Assembly (NCBI GenBank): GCA_025355345.1
Contig: JANXZU010000130.1
Coordinates: 1-41,539 of the forward strand
Direction of reading: 5' to 3'
DNA length: 41,539 bases
Source of the DNA: Syntrophaceae bacterium
Lineage (GTDB): Bacteria; Desulfobacterota; Syntrophia; Syntrophales; Smithellaceae
Within the stretch, counting starts at the first letter, position 1; every line of letters starts with the position of its first letter. The translations under genes and the position numbers were made by a program. The notes beneath the pieces are model-generated. The model saw only the letters and a list, made by a program, of their open reading frames with translations. It searched no databases and was not told where the DNA came from. Below, in pieces: positions 1 through 9,047 of this stretch.

Positions 1-126
1 AATGCAGGGCCGCGGTGAAATGGCTATGGATAACTCCCCCTATGTTTTAGAGTCAGAAAAGTGGACAATTCACTTGTTACAAAACCGGACAATTCTATTT
101 GCTCTTGACATGTGGCTAAGATTTCC

Positions 127-155
127 TTGACACACAAAAACGCCCGTTCTATACT
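127..155 (+). promoter_or_regulatory. Sigma70-type promoter upstream of the D-3-phosphoglycerate dehydrogenase gene
   Basis: TTGACA at 127-132, 17-nt spacer, TATACT at 150-155; next gene starts about 140 nt downstream. Confidence 0.6.
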
Positions 156-295
156 TTATCCCGCAAAACGGAAGTTCTTATTAAAAAACACCATAAGGAC
201 AATTTGTTTTGGACAATAGTGGCACAAAATAGGTATTCTGCGTTAGCAGAGTACTCTATAATAAAAAAGGTATGGAAAGGTATAGGAGGTATTTT

Positions 296-1456
296 ATGTA
301 TCGGATTGATCTGTTAAATAAAATTTCAGAAAAGGGGCTCAGCCTTTTTACGGAGAAGTATGAGTATCGTACTGATATTCCCGAGCCCGACGGCATTCTG
401 GTAAGAAGCAAGGAAATGAAAGAGATGGCCCTGCCGTCGTCTCTGAAAGCCATTGCTCGCGCCGGCACTGGTGTCAACAATATTCCCATCGACAAATGTT
501 CGGAGAAAGGCATCGTCGTCTTTAATACCCCGGGAGCAAACGCAAACGGCGTAAAGGAACTCGTGATCCTGGGCATGCTGCTGGCCTCCCGCAAGGTGGC
601 GGACGGGATTGCCTGGACCAAAGGGCTGATTGGCGAAGGCGACAAGGTACCCGATCTGATTGAGAAAGGGAAAGCAAAGTTTGTCGGCACGGAAATCCTC
701 GGCAAGAAGCTCGGCGTGGTGGGCTTAGGCGCCATCGGCACCATGGTGGCCAATGCCGCCGAGAGCCTGGGCATGGAAGTCTGGGGATACGATCCGTTCC
801 TTTCCATTGAGGCAGCCTGGAAACTGTCCCGAAATATCAAGAAGGCGCCTAGTTTGGATAGACTCCTCTCCGAGTGCGATTTCATCTCGCTGCATGTCCC
901 TCAGAACAAGGACACCAAGGGATTCATCAATACTGATAAATTCGCGGTTATGAAGAAGGGCGTAGTGATTCTGAACTTCGCCAGAGGCGGGCTCGTGGAT
1001 ACCACGTCCCTGAAGCAGGCTATCGCTGACGGTATCCTGGGATGCTATGTAACGGACTTCCCCGATGAAGAGATCATCAAGACGGAAAAGGTCATCGCCA
1101 TCCCTCATCTGGGCGCTTCCACCGAAGAATCGGAAGAAAACTGCGCCATAATGGCCACTATGCAGTTGATGGACTTCCTGGAGAACGGGAACATTAAGAA
1201 CTCAGTCAATTTCCCGGAATGCGCCCTGGACAGATCGGACAAGGTTAGGCTCACCATTTCTAACAAGAATGAGCCCGGCATGATCGAGAAGATAACTCAC
1301 TCGCTGGCGGACAACAAGCTCCACATCGCCGACATGATCAATAAAAGCAAAGGCAGCATAGCCTATAACATCATTGACGTGGAAGGAGAAATCAAGACTG
1401 ACCTGGTAAAGAAAATCCAGTCTATCGATGGGATCGTGGCTGTCAGAGTGATTTAA
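296..1456 (+). CDS. serA: D-3-phosphoglycerate dehydrogenase-like 2-hydroxyacid dehydrogenase with C-terminal ACT domain
   Basis: ORF 272..1456; likely start MYRIDLLNK at 296. Contains GTGVNNIPID, NAD-binding GLGAIGTMVAN, catalytic-region FARGGLVD and HLGASTEESEENCA; C-terminal ACT-like SNKNEPGMIEKITHSLADNKLHIADM. Confidence 0.88.
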   Translation: MYRIDLLNKISEKGLSLFTEKYEYRTDIPEPDGILVRSKEMKEMALPSSLKAIARAGTGVNNIPIDKCSEKGIVVFNTPGANANGVKELVILGMLLASRKVADGIAWTKGLIGEGDKVPDLIEKGKAKFVGTEILGKKLGVVGLGAIGTMVANAAESLGMEVWGYDPFLSIEAAWKLSRNIKKAPSLDRLLSECDFISLHVPQNKDTKGFINTDKFAVMKKGVVILNFARGGLVDTTSLKQAIADGILGCYVTDFPDEEIIKTEKVIAIPHLGASTEESEENCAIMATMQLMDFLENGNIKNSVNFPECALDRSDKVRLTISNKNEPGMIEKITHSLADNKLHIADMINKSKGSIAYNIIDVEGEIKTDLVKKIQSIDGIVAVRVI

Positions 1457-1674
1457 TACCAATTAGTTATTAGACATTAAACATTAAAAAGTTGTTTTAC
1501 CGGGCATAACACCAAGTAAGCTTTCAAAATTAATGTTTAAATTAGTGAGATCCCAGTTTCATAATCTGAAACTGGTTGGTCGAACTATCCCGCACAGCAC
1601 CCTGAATGGTATATGCGACGGGGTTTTGAAAGCAACTTGGCATAAGAATACCTCTGGCACATTCTCCATTTTTC

Positions 1675-1712
1675 AAAAAAGTGTCTGGTTTACCTCTGCC
1701 AGACACTTTTTT
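1675..1712. terminator. Bidirectional rho-independent terminator
   Basis: aaaaaaGTGTCTGG-tttacctctg-CCAGACACtttttt: perfect 8-bp stem with A-tract and T-tract on the two sides. Confidence 0.8.
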
Positions 1713-1766
1713 CATGCAATCTTCAGGCGTTGGAATGTTCTGTGATTATTTATTTAAGTTGAAGAT

Positions 1767-1804
1767 AAAAAAACAGCACCCAATTCATCTGGGTGCTGTT
1801 TTTG
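1767..1804. terminator. Bidirectional rho-independent terminator downstream of the CoA-transferase genes
   Basis: aaaaaaCAGCACCCA-attcatc-TGGGTGCTGttttt: perfect 9-bp stem plus T-tract on both strands, between convergent genes. Confidence 0.85.
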
Positions 1805-1864
1805 CTTTTTTCTGGAGACCTGAACTAATATCTGATCAAAGCCCCATCTCATCCCCCACAGTAT

Positions 1865-2656
1865 TTACCCCGTTGGCATGACCGTGAAAACACCGCGCGG
1901 GTCAACCTCGGTACGAACAATCTTTAGAGCCTCGGGCGTTATCAATTTGGTGTCCGGAATTTCTCCTTCGGGCTTTAGTAGCTCAAAGCCTGTGAGCTGC
2001 TGAGCCAAATCAAAGGTGACGCCTGGGGTCAGAGTTTTAACACGCATCCGCTTGCTTACCGGATGAAAGTCATAGACACCCCAAGGGCTGATTACAGCGC
2101 TCGGGCCTTTGCCGATAAGACCGGCCTCCTTGCGTGAGTTGCCGCCGGTCAGATGCCCCACGGAAGTAACAAAATCAACCTTCTCCAAAAATTTATCCGG
2201 GGTCTGAAGTCCGACCAGCACCATGTTCTCGGTTAAAGATGACAGATCGTTATTCCCGCCGCTGCCGGTCATGCGAACCGCTGGTTTGTGAAAGTCTTTG
2301 CCGATCATGTGGGTGTTCACGTTACCGTACATATCCACCTGGGCAAACCCCAGAAATCCCATATCCACATAACCGTTGTAGCATTGCGCAAAAGAGTAGG
2401 ACATTTCCATAGTGGTAGGGGATTTACGCCAGGTAAAGGGACAACCAACCGACCAGGGCATGTCGCCCTCGATCGGATCCTGTCCACCGGACTCATAGAC
2501 AATGGTAATATTGGGGGCGTGGGTTTTCTTGGCCAGGATCCCGGCCACCATGGGAATCCCTGTACCGATATACACGACCGAATGATCGGAAATCTGCTGA
2601 GCAATAATATATGCCAATACCTCTAAAGGATTGGCCGGTGCATTTAAATCTCGCAT
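1865..2656 (-). CDS. gctB: Glutaconate CoA-transferase-type CoA-transferase, subunit B
   Basis: 263-aa ORF; IVYESGGQDP (catalytic-glutamate region of family I CoA-transferase beta subunits), GFLGFAQVDMYGNVNTH; adjacent to subunit A. Confidence 0.8.
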   Translation of the reverse strand: MRDLNAPANPLEVLAYIIAQQISDHSVVYIGTGIPMVAGILAKKTHAPNITIVYESGGQDPIEGDMPWSVGCPFTWRKSPTTMEMSYSFAQCYNGYVDMGFLGFAQVDMYGNVNTHMIGKDFHKPAVRMTGSGGNNDLSSLTENMVLVGLQTPDKFLEKVDFVTSVGHLTGGNSRKEAGLIGKGPSAVISPWGVYDFHPVSKRMRVKTLTPGVTFDLAQQLTGFELLKPEGEIPDTKLITPEALKIVRTEVDPRGVFTVMPTG

Positions 2657-2670
2657 AATATACTCCTATC

Positions 2671-3762
2671 TCAATAATAGAGCCCTGAATCATTCTTCAG
2701 GGTATATTCTTCATAAGAAAAATCGATGTCTTCATTATCACCTTCGGCGGCCTTTGTCTGACGACGGGCCTCGGCGATCCACTTCGCGCCTCCCAGTTTA
2801 TCGACGAACTCGAACTGGTTCTTGGTACCCATGATCCATTCATTGAGGAAGATCATCATATTTTCATCGGATACGCCTCCAAAACGCATAACCTTTTCCC
2901 ACCACTGCCGCGACCAGTAGTAACATCCGGGCATGTTGCCGGGAACCGCTCCAAAGGGCAACTCAACTACCGCATCGGCGTAAAAGAACGGGATGATCTG
3001 CCCCTGCCTGTTGTAGCGGATGTCACTCTCGGGAACGATTTCTTCTGCCGTGATGATGAGTTTGCGCGTCGCGGCTGCCACGGCCAGATCATTGACGGCC
3101 GGACCATAAATGTAGGCGTTACCGTACTTGTCCGCCACATGGCAGTGAATGATCGCCACATCAGGATACAAAGCCGGGACAAATACCACTGGATCCTTGT
3201 CCTTCTTTAAGGGATGCTGCATCACCTTGAGGTAAGGATTATAGCGAACAATGTCACTCCCCAGCATCTGTTTACTGAAAACACCCGGTGTACCGAGCTG
3301 AGCGGCTTTGAACCCCTGCGCTACTCCGCCATGGCTCCACTCGGAAAGAATCTTGACGCGGCCGGCCTTGAGCGCGCGGTCATAGCTTTTATCAATCCCG
3401 CGCATCTCCGCGCCGGTGTATGAGTTGTGGGAATAGGCCGCTACTCCATAATTGATAAAGAAAGTCTGATTGGTATTGGGCGCCCCGATCATCTGCAGAT
3501 TCTTTTTACCCTGCCTGATGACCTCGTTGAAGGCTTGGTGGGGTGTTCGAACATAAGAAAAGCCGGCATCCGTCATGATGTCGCCGTCCTGCACAAATGT
3601 CGAGACTGCCTCGGCAAGCGACATACGCTTGTCTTTCTTGGAGTGATCCTTTTTTAAATGCGCCGCGCGCGCTGATTCGAAATCAACCAGACGGTCCAGA
3701 ACTGACGTGTCGCTCAGCCTGAGATTTGCAACGGCCTCCTCGTTGTAGAGATATTTTGCCAT
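2671..3762 (-). CDS. gctA: Glutaconate CoA-transferase-type CoA-transferase, subunit A
   Basis: ORF 2671..3843; likely start MAKYLYNEEAV at 3762. DGDIMTDAGFSYVRTPHQAFNEVIRQGKKNLQMIGAPN and CHVADKYGNAYIYGP are typical of CoA-transferase alpha subunits. Confidence 0.8.
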   Translation of the reverse strand: MAKYLYNEEAVANLRLSDTSVLDRLVDFESARAAHLKKDHSKKDKRMSLAEAVSTFVQDGDIMTDAGFSYVRTPHQAFNEVIRQGKKNLQMIGAPNTNQTFFINYGVAAYSHNSYTGAEMRGIDKSYDRALKAGRVKILSEWSHGGVAQGFKAAQLGTPGVFSKQMLGSDIVRYNPYLKVMQHPLKKDKDPVVFVPALYPDVAIIHCHVADKYGNAYIYGPAVNDLAVAAATRKLIITAEEIVPESDIRYNRQGQIIPFFYADAVVELPFGAVPGNMPGCYYWSRQWWEKVMRFGGVSDENMMIFLNEWIMGTKNQFEFVDKLGGAKWIAEARRQTKAAEGDNEDIDFSYEEYTLKNDSGLYY

Positions 3763-4027
3763 CTCCATATCCTCCTTATTTATTCCCCTGTTCCCTATAT
3801 ATAATATTTGTTTAATATTACGCTTACAATCTGATTGGGTCAAGCATTATGTAATACATTGGAAATACGGCTTAATTGTCAATGACTTGCGGTCATAAAT
3901 AGCGATTAAATCACGGACGATTATCACTTTTCCCATATCCCATAATAATAAAAAGATATATTGACAATGCTACATTTTTCCTTTAGTTTACGTTTCAAGT
4001 TTTAATTCTACTGATGGAGATGAAAAA

Positions 4028-4750
4028 GTGAAGGATATTGGCTCTTTAGATTTAGGCGGCAATTTCTCAGGCAGTCTTTTTGGAATGGTTCTCAATGCAG
4101 GACTTATGGTGAAGTTTGTTCTACTGATCCTGCTGATATTTTCTGTGGTCTCCTGGGCAATCATTTTCTTAAAATATAAATATTACCGAAATATAAAAAA
4201 AGAAAATGAGGCATTCAGCGCTGATTATCTGAAAAGCAGCAAGCTCTCCGATATTCTTCCCGCAGCTAAAAAATATAAGAATTCCACCACTGCGGAAGTG
4301 TTCCGAGTCGGGTTTGCTGAATTAACATCAGTAAATAAATCGTCGAGGGAGGCAGTTCCTTCTGCCGACGAAATCAATCTTTCTTCAATGGATAATGTTA
4401 ATAGATCGCTAAACCGAGCCTGCAATACAGAAATGACAAAGCTAGAAAGCGCCTTGGGTTTTCTTGCCACAACCGGTTCAGCTAGTCCTTTCATCGGTTT
4501 ATTCGGTACAGTATGGGGCATTATGGATACTTTCAAAGGGATTGGAGCACGTGGTTCGGCAACCCTTGCCGTTGTAGCTCCCGGTATTTCAGAAGCTCTA
4601 ATCGCTACCGCTGCAGGTCTTGCCGCGGCAATACCTGCGGTTATTTTCTATAATTACTTTTTAAATCAGTCCAAAAACATGGTTCAGGAAATGGATAATT
4701 TTGCCGCTGAATTTTTAAATATTGTAGAACGGTATCTTGTCCATAAATAA
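4028..4750 (+). CDS. tolQ: TolQ/ExbB/MotA-family proton channel protein
   Basis: ALGFLATTGSASPFIGLFGTVWGIMDTFKGI and PGISEALIATAAGLAAAIPAVIFYN; followed by TolR, TolA, TolB and Pal. Confidence 0.92.
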   Translation: MKDIGSLDLGGNFSGSLFGMVLNAGLMVKFVLLILLIFSVVSWAIIFLKYKYYRNIKKENEAFSADYLKSSKLSDILPAAKKYKNSTTAEVFRVGFAELTSVNKSSREAVPSADEINLSSMDNVNRSLNRACNTEMTKLESALGFLATTGSASPFIGLFGTVWGIMDTFKGIGARGSATLAVVAPGISEALIATAAGLAAAIPAVIFYNYFLNQSKNMVQEMDNFAAEFLNIVERYLVHK

Positions 4751-4771
4751 AAACTTGGGAATACAACAACT

Positions 4772-5194
4772 ATGCGCGGTTTACACAGAAGAAACAACCC
4801 TAACAAAACTATGGCCGAGATTAACGTCACGCCTTTAGTAGACGTTATGCTTGTGCTCTTGATCATCTTCATGGTTACAGCGCCAATGCTTTCCATGGGC
4901 ATTGATGTGAATCTGCCTCGTGTCAAATCAAAAAGTGTTGATGTCACTGAAGAAAAACTTGTGCTGACTATCAGTGACGCCAAAGAAATATACTTGAATA
5001 AAACTAAGATGCAACTTAGCGAACTCAATGCCAAACTTGAAGCTATATTTGCAAGTAGAATCGATCGAGAGGTTTTTCTGCGCGCTGACAAAAACGTTCC
5101 TTACGGATTTGTTGTCGAAGTAATGTCCGAAATACGCAAAGCCGGCGTCGACAAACTCGGAATGATAACAGAACCACCAGAGGCTTTTAAATGA
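4772..5194 (+). CDS. tolR: TolR/ExbD-family biopolymer transport protein
   Basis: MAEINVTPLVDVMLVLLIIFMVTAPM signature. Confidence 0.93.
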   Translation: MRGLHRRNNPNKTMAEINVTPLVDVMLVLLIIFMVTAPMLSMGIDVNLPRVKSKSVDVTEEKLVLTISDAKEIYLNKTKMQLSELNAKLEAIFASRIDREVFLRADKNVPYGFVVEVMSEIRKAGVDKLGMITEPPEAFK

Positions 5195-5925
5195 CGCCAC
5201 AGACGTTTAACAACGGCTCGCGCGGCGAAAACGGCAACATCTTCAAAATGATCATTCTCTCTCTGACAATCCACCTAATTGTCATAAGCACTATAACTAT
5301 TGCCATCCCTTCAACTTCGCGGCATTTAACTTTTGGGCAGGCATATTCTGTTCAGCTAGTTGGCCCCGAAGTCATGATACCCGCAAGAGACGAATCAAAG
5401 CTAAGTGACTTTCTGCAACACAACGAAGTTACAAGTTCCACCATAGTTAAAAAGGAAGTAAGCGGGCTTTCCTTAACGCCTGTAAAAAAAGAAGAGACCA
5501 GTAGGCTTACAGTTGAAAAAGCTATAAGCGCCCTCCGGCAAAAAGAGAATACAACACCACAGGCAATACCGGCATTAAAATCATCGGCAACCTCACCTGC
5601 CTCCAAAGCAAACGCTCAAGGAAGTTCGCGCTTAAATGAATATGCTGGATTTATTCAGTCAATAATTCACAGAAATTGGACTTTACCATCGGCACTGTGG
5701 CCGAAGGATAATGTCGAGACAATCATTGAAGTCAAAATTTTGAGAAATGGCAGCGTGGAAAGGCTCAATTTTGAAAAACGGTCAGGTAACATCTACTTCG
5801 ATGATTCGGCCATGAAAGCTGTTCAGAAATCAATGCCTTTTCCTCCATTTCCGGAAGGAATGATGGACCATTATACTGAAATCGGCGTACGCTTTCCTTC
5901 ATCAGAATTGCGCTCAAAAAAATAA
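5191..5925 (+). CDS. tolA: TolA / TonB-like energy transducer (short, 244 aa)
   Basis: Start overlaps the tolR stop (ATGA); N-terminal TM helix; C-terminal TonB-like YAGFIQSIIHRNWTLPSALWPKDNVETIIEVKILRNGSVERLNFEKRSGNIYFDDSAMKAVQKSMPFPPFP. Confidence 0.85.
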   Translation: MTPQTFNNGSRGENGNIFKMIILSLTIHLIVISTITIAIPSTSRHLTFGQAYSVQLVGPEVMIPARDESKLSDFLQHNEVTSSTIVKKEVSGLSLTPVKKEETSRLTVEKAISALRQKENTTPQAIPALKSSATSPASKANAQGSSRLNEYAGFIQSIIHRNWTLPSALWPKDNVETIIEVKILRNGSVERLNFEKRSGNIYFDDSAMKAVQKSMPFPPFPEGMMDHYTEIGVRFPSSELRSKK

Positions 5926-5944
5926 GAGAGGCATTAACTTTCAC

Positions 5945-7270
5945 ATGAAAATAATCAGCAAAGTAACTGTTTTAGTATTCTGTTTATGCGCATATCTGAC
6001 ATTCAGCAGCAGTGCCGCAGCCAAAATTTATATTGATATTGATGCACCATCATTCCAACAATTTCCTATCGCGATTTGCGATTTACAGCCACCAACCGCT
6101 TCAACTGAAAAAACAACAGAATCTGGTATCGCCATGGCCGATGAAATTAAGAATTATCTTAGCATGACCGGCATATTTAATATTTTGAACAAAAAAAGCT
6201 TTTTAGAAGACAAAGATCTCAGTATGGTCGCAGCCGCTGAAAATATTTACTTTCCGAATTGGGCAATGATTGGAGCAGACTACTTGCTCCGTGGTAATAT
6301 AACCAAAATTAACAACGAGATATTTGTTGAGAGCCGCCTCTACGATGTCACCCGTGGAGAACTTCTATTTAGTAAAAAATATAACTCGAAAAATAATGAA
6401 CTCAAAAAAGTCGCTCGAATGGTTGCTTCTGATATACTGTTTACCCTAACCGGCGACGAAGGTGAGTTTAATACCAAAATTGCTTTTGTATCTAAAAATA
6501 AATCAGATGCTGACATTTGTACCATCAACTATGACGGCTCCGAGATAAAGAATGTAACTAACCATAAAAGCATTGTAATTGGACCTCGCTGGTCTCCAGA
6601 TGGAAGGTATCTGGCCTTTACATCTTACAGGGATGGTCGTCCGGAAATATATGTACGCGATTTGAGAAATGGCAATGATAAAAAAATGGCTTCTTTTGAA
6701 GGACTTAACTTATGCGGTTCTTTCTCACCGGATGGAAATAAGTTATTGCTGACTCTAAGCAAGGACGGTAATGAGGAGATCTATATTCTGGAAATAGACA
6801 CGATGAAGCTCAAGCGCATAAGCCACAATTATTCCATTGATGTTTCCCCTACATGGTCACCCGACGGGGGGAAAATAGCTTTTGTTTCCAATCGTTCCGG
6901 TTCGCCGCAAATATTCATCATGGATGTCGATGGAAATAATACAAAAAGAATAACTTTTGAAGGTAATTACAATACTTCTCCCAGCTGGTCGCCAAGGGGT
7001 GGCAGAATTGCTTATGAAGGGCTTGTAAACGGAAAATTTCAAATATTTTCAATAGATGAGGAAGGAAATAACCTTTTACAACTTACTTTTGATAATGCCA
7101 AAAACGAATATCCGTCATGGTCACCTTCCGGCAGGCAAATTGCGTATAGTTCCAAAATAAACTCGAAAAATAAAATCTGTATCATGAATGCAAATGGGTT
7201 AAATATCCGGGTACTTATAGAAAGAGCCAATAGCTCACTTATGCCTTCATGGTCACCCCGTTTTAAATGA
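5945..7270 (+). CDS. tolB: Tol-Pal system beta-propeller protein TolB
   Basis: N-terminal signal peptide; repeated WSPDGRYLAFTSYRDGRPEIYV / WSPDGGKIAFVSNRSGSPQIFIMDVDG blades. Confidence 0.93.
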   Translation: MKIISKVTVLVFCLCAYLTFSSSAAAKIYIDIDAPSFQQFPIAICDLQPPTASTEKTTESGIAMADEIKNYLSMTGIFNILNKKSFLEDKDLSMVAAAENIYFPNWAMIGADYLLRGNITKINNEIFVESRLYDVTRGELLFSKKYNSKNNELKKVARMVASDILFTLTGDEGEFNTKIAFVSKNKSDADICTINYDGSEIKNVTNHKSIVIGPRWSPDGRYLAFTSYRDGRPEIYVRDLRNGNDKKMASFEGLNLCGSFSPDGNKLLLTLSKDGNEEIYILEIDTMKLKRISHNYSIDVSPTWSPDGGKIAFVSNRSGSPQIFIMDVDGNNTKRITFEGNYNTSPSWSPRGGRIAYEGLVNGKFQIFSIDEEGNNLLQLTFDNAKNEYPSWSPSGRQIAYSSKINSKNKICIMNANGLNIRVLIERANSSLMPSWSPRFK

Positions 7271-7375
7271 TTTTTCTTGACGACAACAGGTTAATTGTGT
7301 TTATGTCTCAACACAACAAAATATTTCTAGATCATAACAACCTTTATAATCAAACATTGAGAAAGGAGAAGTATA

Positions 7376-7915
7376 ATGAAAAAGAACATGACATTAATTG
7401 TATTTTTGGTTTTAACAGCCTTCAGCGCGGCTTTTATTACGGGTTGCGCGGAGAAAAATACTATAGTTAAGGATGAGACCGTACAGGAACAGAAAGCTCC
7501 GGCGGCAGAAGAACAAGCAGCCCCCACACCGGTTTTGCAAGAACAATCAGCTAAAGCAGAGCCTGCTACAACAACTGAGGTTAGTATTCGTGACATCAAT
7601 TTTGATTTTGACCAATCCTCCATTCGTCCTGATGCCCGGGAAATTCTGAAGGCAAATGCCGATATATTACTGAAAAAGGGCGCTGCCAAGATTACCATTG
7701 AGGGATATTGCGATGAAAGAGGAACTGCGGAATACAACATGGCTCTAGGAGAAAGAAGAGCTCAGGAAGCAAAGAAATATCTTGTTAATCTCGGTGTAAA
7801 AACATCGCAGATAATAACAATTAGCTATGGTGAAGAGCGTCCATTGGATCCCGGGCATGATGAAGATGCTTGGGCAAAAAACAGACGTGCTCACTTTGCT
7901 GTTAATGGTAAATGA
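7376..7915 (+). CDS. pal: Peptidoglycan-associated lipoprotein Pal (OmpA-like C-terminal domain)
   Basis: Lipobox FITGC; INFDFDQSSIRPDAREILKANADILLKKG, IEGYCDERGTAEYNMALGERRAQEAKKYL. Confidence 0.94.
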   Translation: MKKNMTLIVFLVLTAFSAAFITGCAEKNTIVKDETVQEQKAPAAEEQAAPTPVLQEQSAKAEPATTTEVSIRDINFDFDQSSIRPDAREILKANADILLKKGAAKITIEGYCDERGTAEYNMALGERRAQEAKKYLVNLGVKTSQIITISYGEERPLDPGHDEDAWAKNRRAHFAVNGK

Positions 7916-8144
7916 TCGCTGTTATGAAACCCCGATCAATTTTTTGGGGTATCATAACATCCGCTGCGCGGGATAATTCGACCTGCAAGCTTCAGCGTCG
8001 CAGATGCCCCCATGGTGACCATATAGTGCCCTTCAGGGTATTTAGGTTATTCAGGGTACACTCTGTTTCTGAAGCTTGGGTCTGATTACAACTTACCAAT
8101 GACGCTGCGCTTGCGGGATTTGAGTTTCACTAATAACTGGAGAG

Positions 8145-8984
8145 GTGATGGAATTGAAAAATTCTTTTAATCTTTTTTTACTGATTTTGGTCTTTACGAT
8201 TGCCGGCTGCGCTACTTCTCAGGATTTGAAAGCAGTACGGTCGGAATTAAACCAGAAGATGGAAGAAAGACTAGCAGCGCTAGATACCGAACTGACAACA
8301 TTGAAAAAGGAACAGGAGAAAAATTCTTCAACTGTAAATTCAATGAGTAAAGGGCAGGCTAATTCGGCAGCAGACTTGGGCGATTTGCGGGAAGCTATCC
8401 AGCAATTAAGAGGCCAACTGGAAACATTAAAAAAGGATTCTGCACGGGACACCAAAAGGTTAGATGAGTTAAAGGATAGACTTGATAACATTGCTCTGAA
8501 AGTCAACTTTATTGAAAACTTTCTAGAAATCGGCAAAAAAGATTCTGCAAGTAATGGTTACGATAAAGGGATTAAGACCTCAAGTAATTCGGCTTCAGCA
8601 AAAGAACCTACTAGTAAAGAAGCTATTTATGCGGAGGCTTATCAGACATTTAAAGACGGTCATTATGATAAATCGCGAACTGAATTTAAAAACTTTCTAA
8701 CTGCTTTCCCTGATACAGAGTATGCCGGTAATGCTCAATTCTGGATTGGTGAATGTTATTTTTTTGAAAAAAATTACGAACAGGCGATTTTGGAATACGA
8801 AAAAGTAGCTAAAAATTATCCGAAAGGAAATAAGGTTCCTTATGCTTTGCTGAAACAGGGACTATCTTTCCAGAAGCTCAATGATAAAACCAGTGCCAAG
8901 TTAATTTTACAACAGGTAATTAGAGACTTTCCGAATACAAACCAGGCGCGCATTGCGCGTTCAAAACTGCAAGAAATCAAATAA
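8145..8984 (+). CDS. ybgF: Tol-Pal system protein YbgF/CpoB (coiled coil plus TPR)
   Basis: Lipobox IAGC; N-terminal coiled coil; C-terminal YAEAYQTFKDGHYDKSRTEFKNFLTAFPDTEYAGNAQFWIGECYFFEKNYEQAILEYEKVAKNYPKGNKVPYALLKQG. Confidence 0.9.
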   Translation: MMELKNSFNLFLLILVFTIAGCATSQDLKAVRSELNQKMEERLAALDTELTTLKKEQEKNSSTVNSMSKGQANSAADLGDLREAIQQLRGQLETLKKDSARDTKRLDELKDRLDNIALKVNFIENFLEIGKKDSASNGYDKGIKTSSNSASAKEPTSKEAIYAEAYQTFKDGHYDKSRTEFKNFLTAFPDTEYAGNAQFWIGECYFFEKNYEQAILEYEKVAKNYPKGNKVPYALLKQGLSFQKLNDKTSAKLILQQVIRDFPNTNQARIARSKLQEIK

Positions 8985-9008
8985 TCTATAAGCAGCAATA
9001 TACCAAAT

Positions 9009-9036
9009 AAAAAGGGGGCGTGTTGCTCCCTTTTGC
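9009..9036. terminator. Rho-independent terminator after ybgF, between convergent genes
   Basis: AAAAGGGgGC-gtgtt-GCtCCCTTTT hairpin followed by T-rich sequence. Confidence 0.6.
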
Positions 9037-9047
9037 TTATTCGTTAG

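Noticed and set aside
256-885. 209-aa minus-strand ORF antisense to serA
   Set aside because: Fully overlaps a strongly supported coding gene; sequence is low-complexity Ser/Pro-rich, typical of an antisense shadow frame.
1533-1881. Two small plus-strand ORFs (1533..1745 and 1681..1881)
   Set aside because: They run through terminator hairpins and lack any recognisable protein character.
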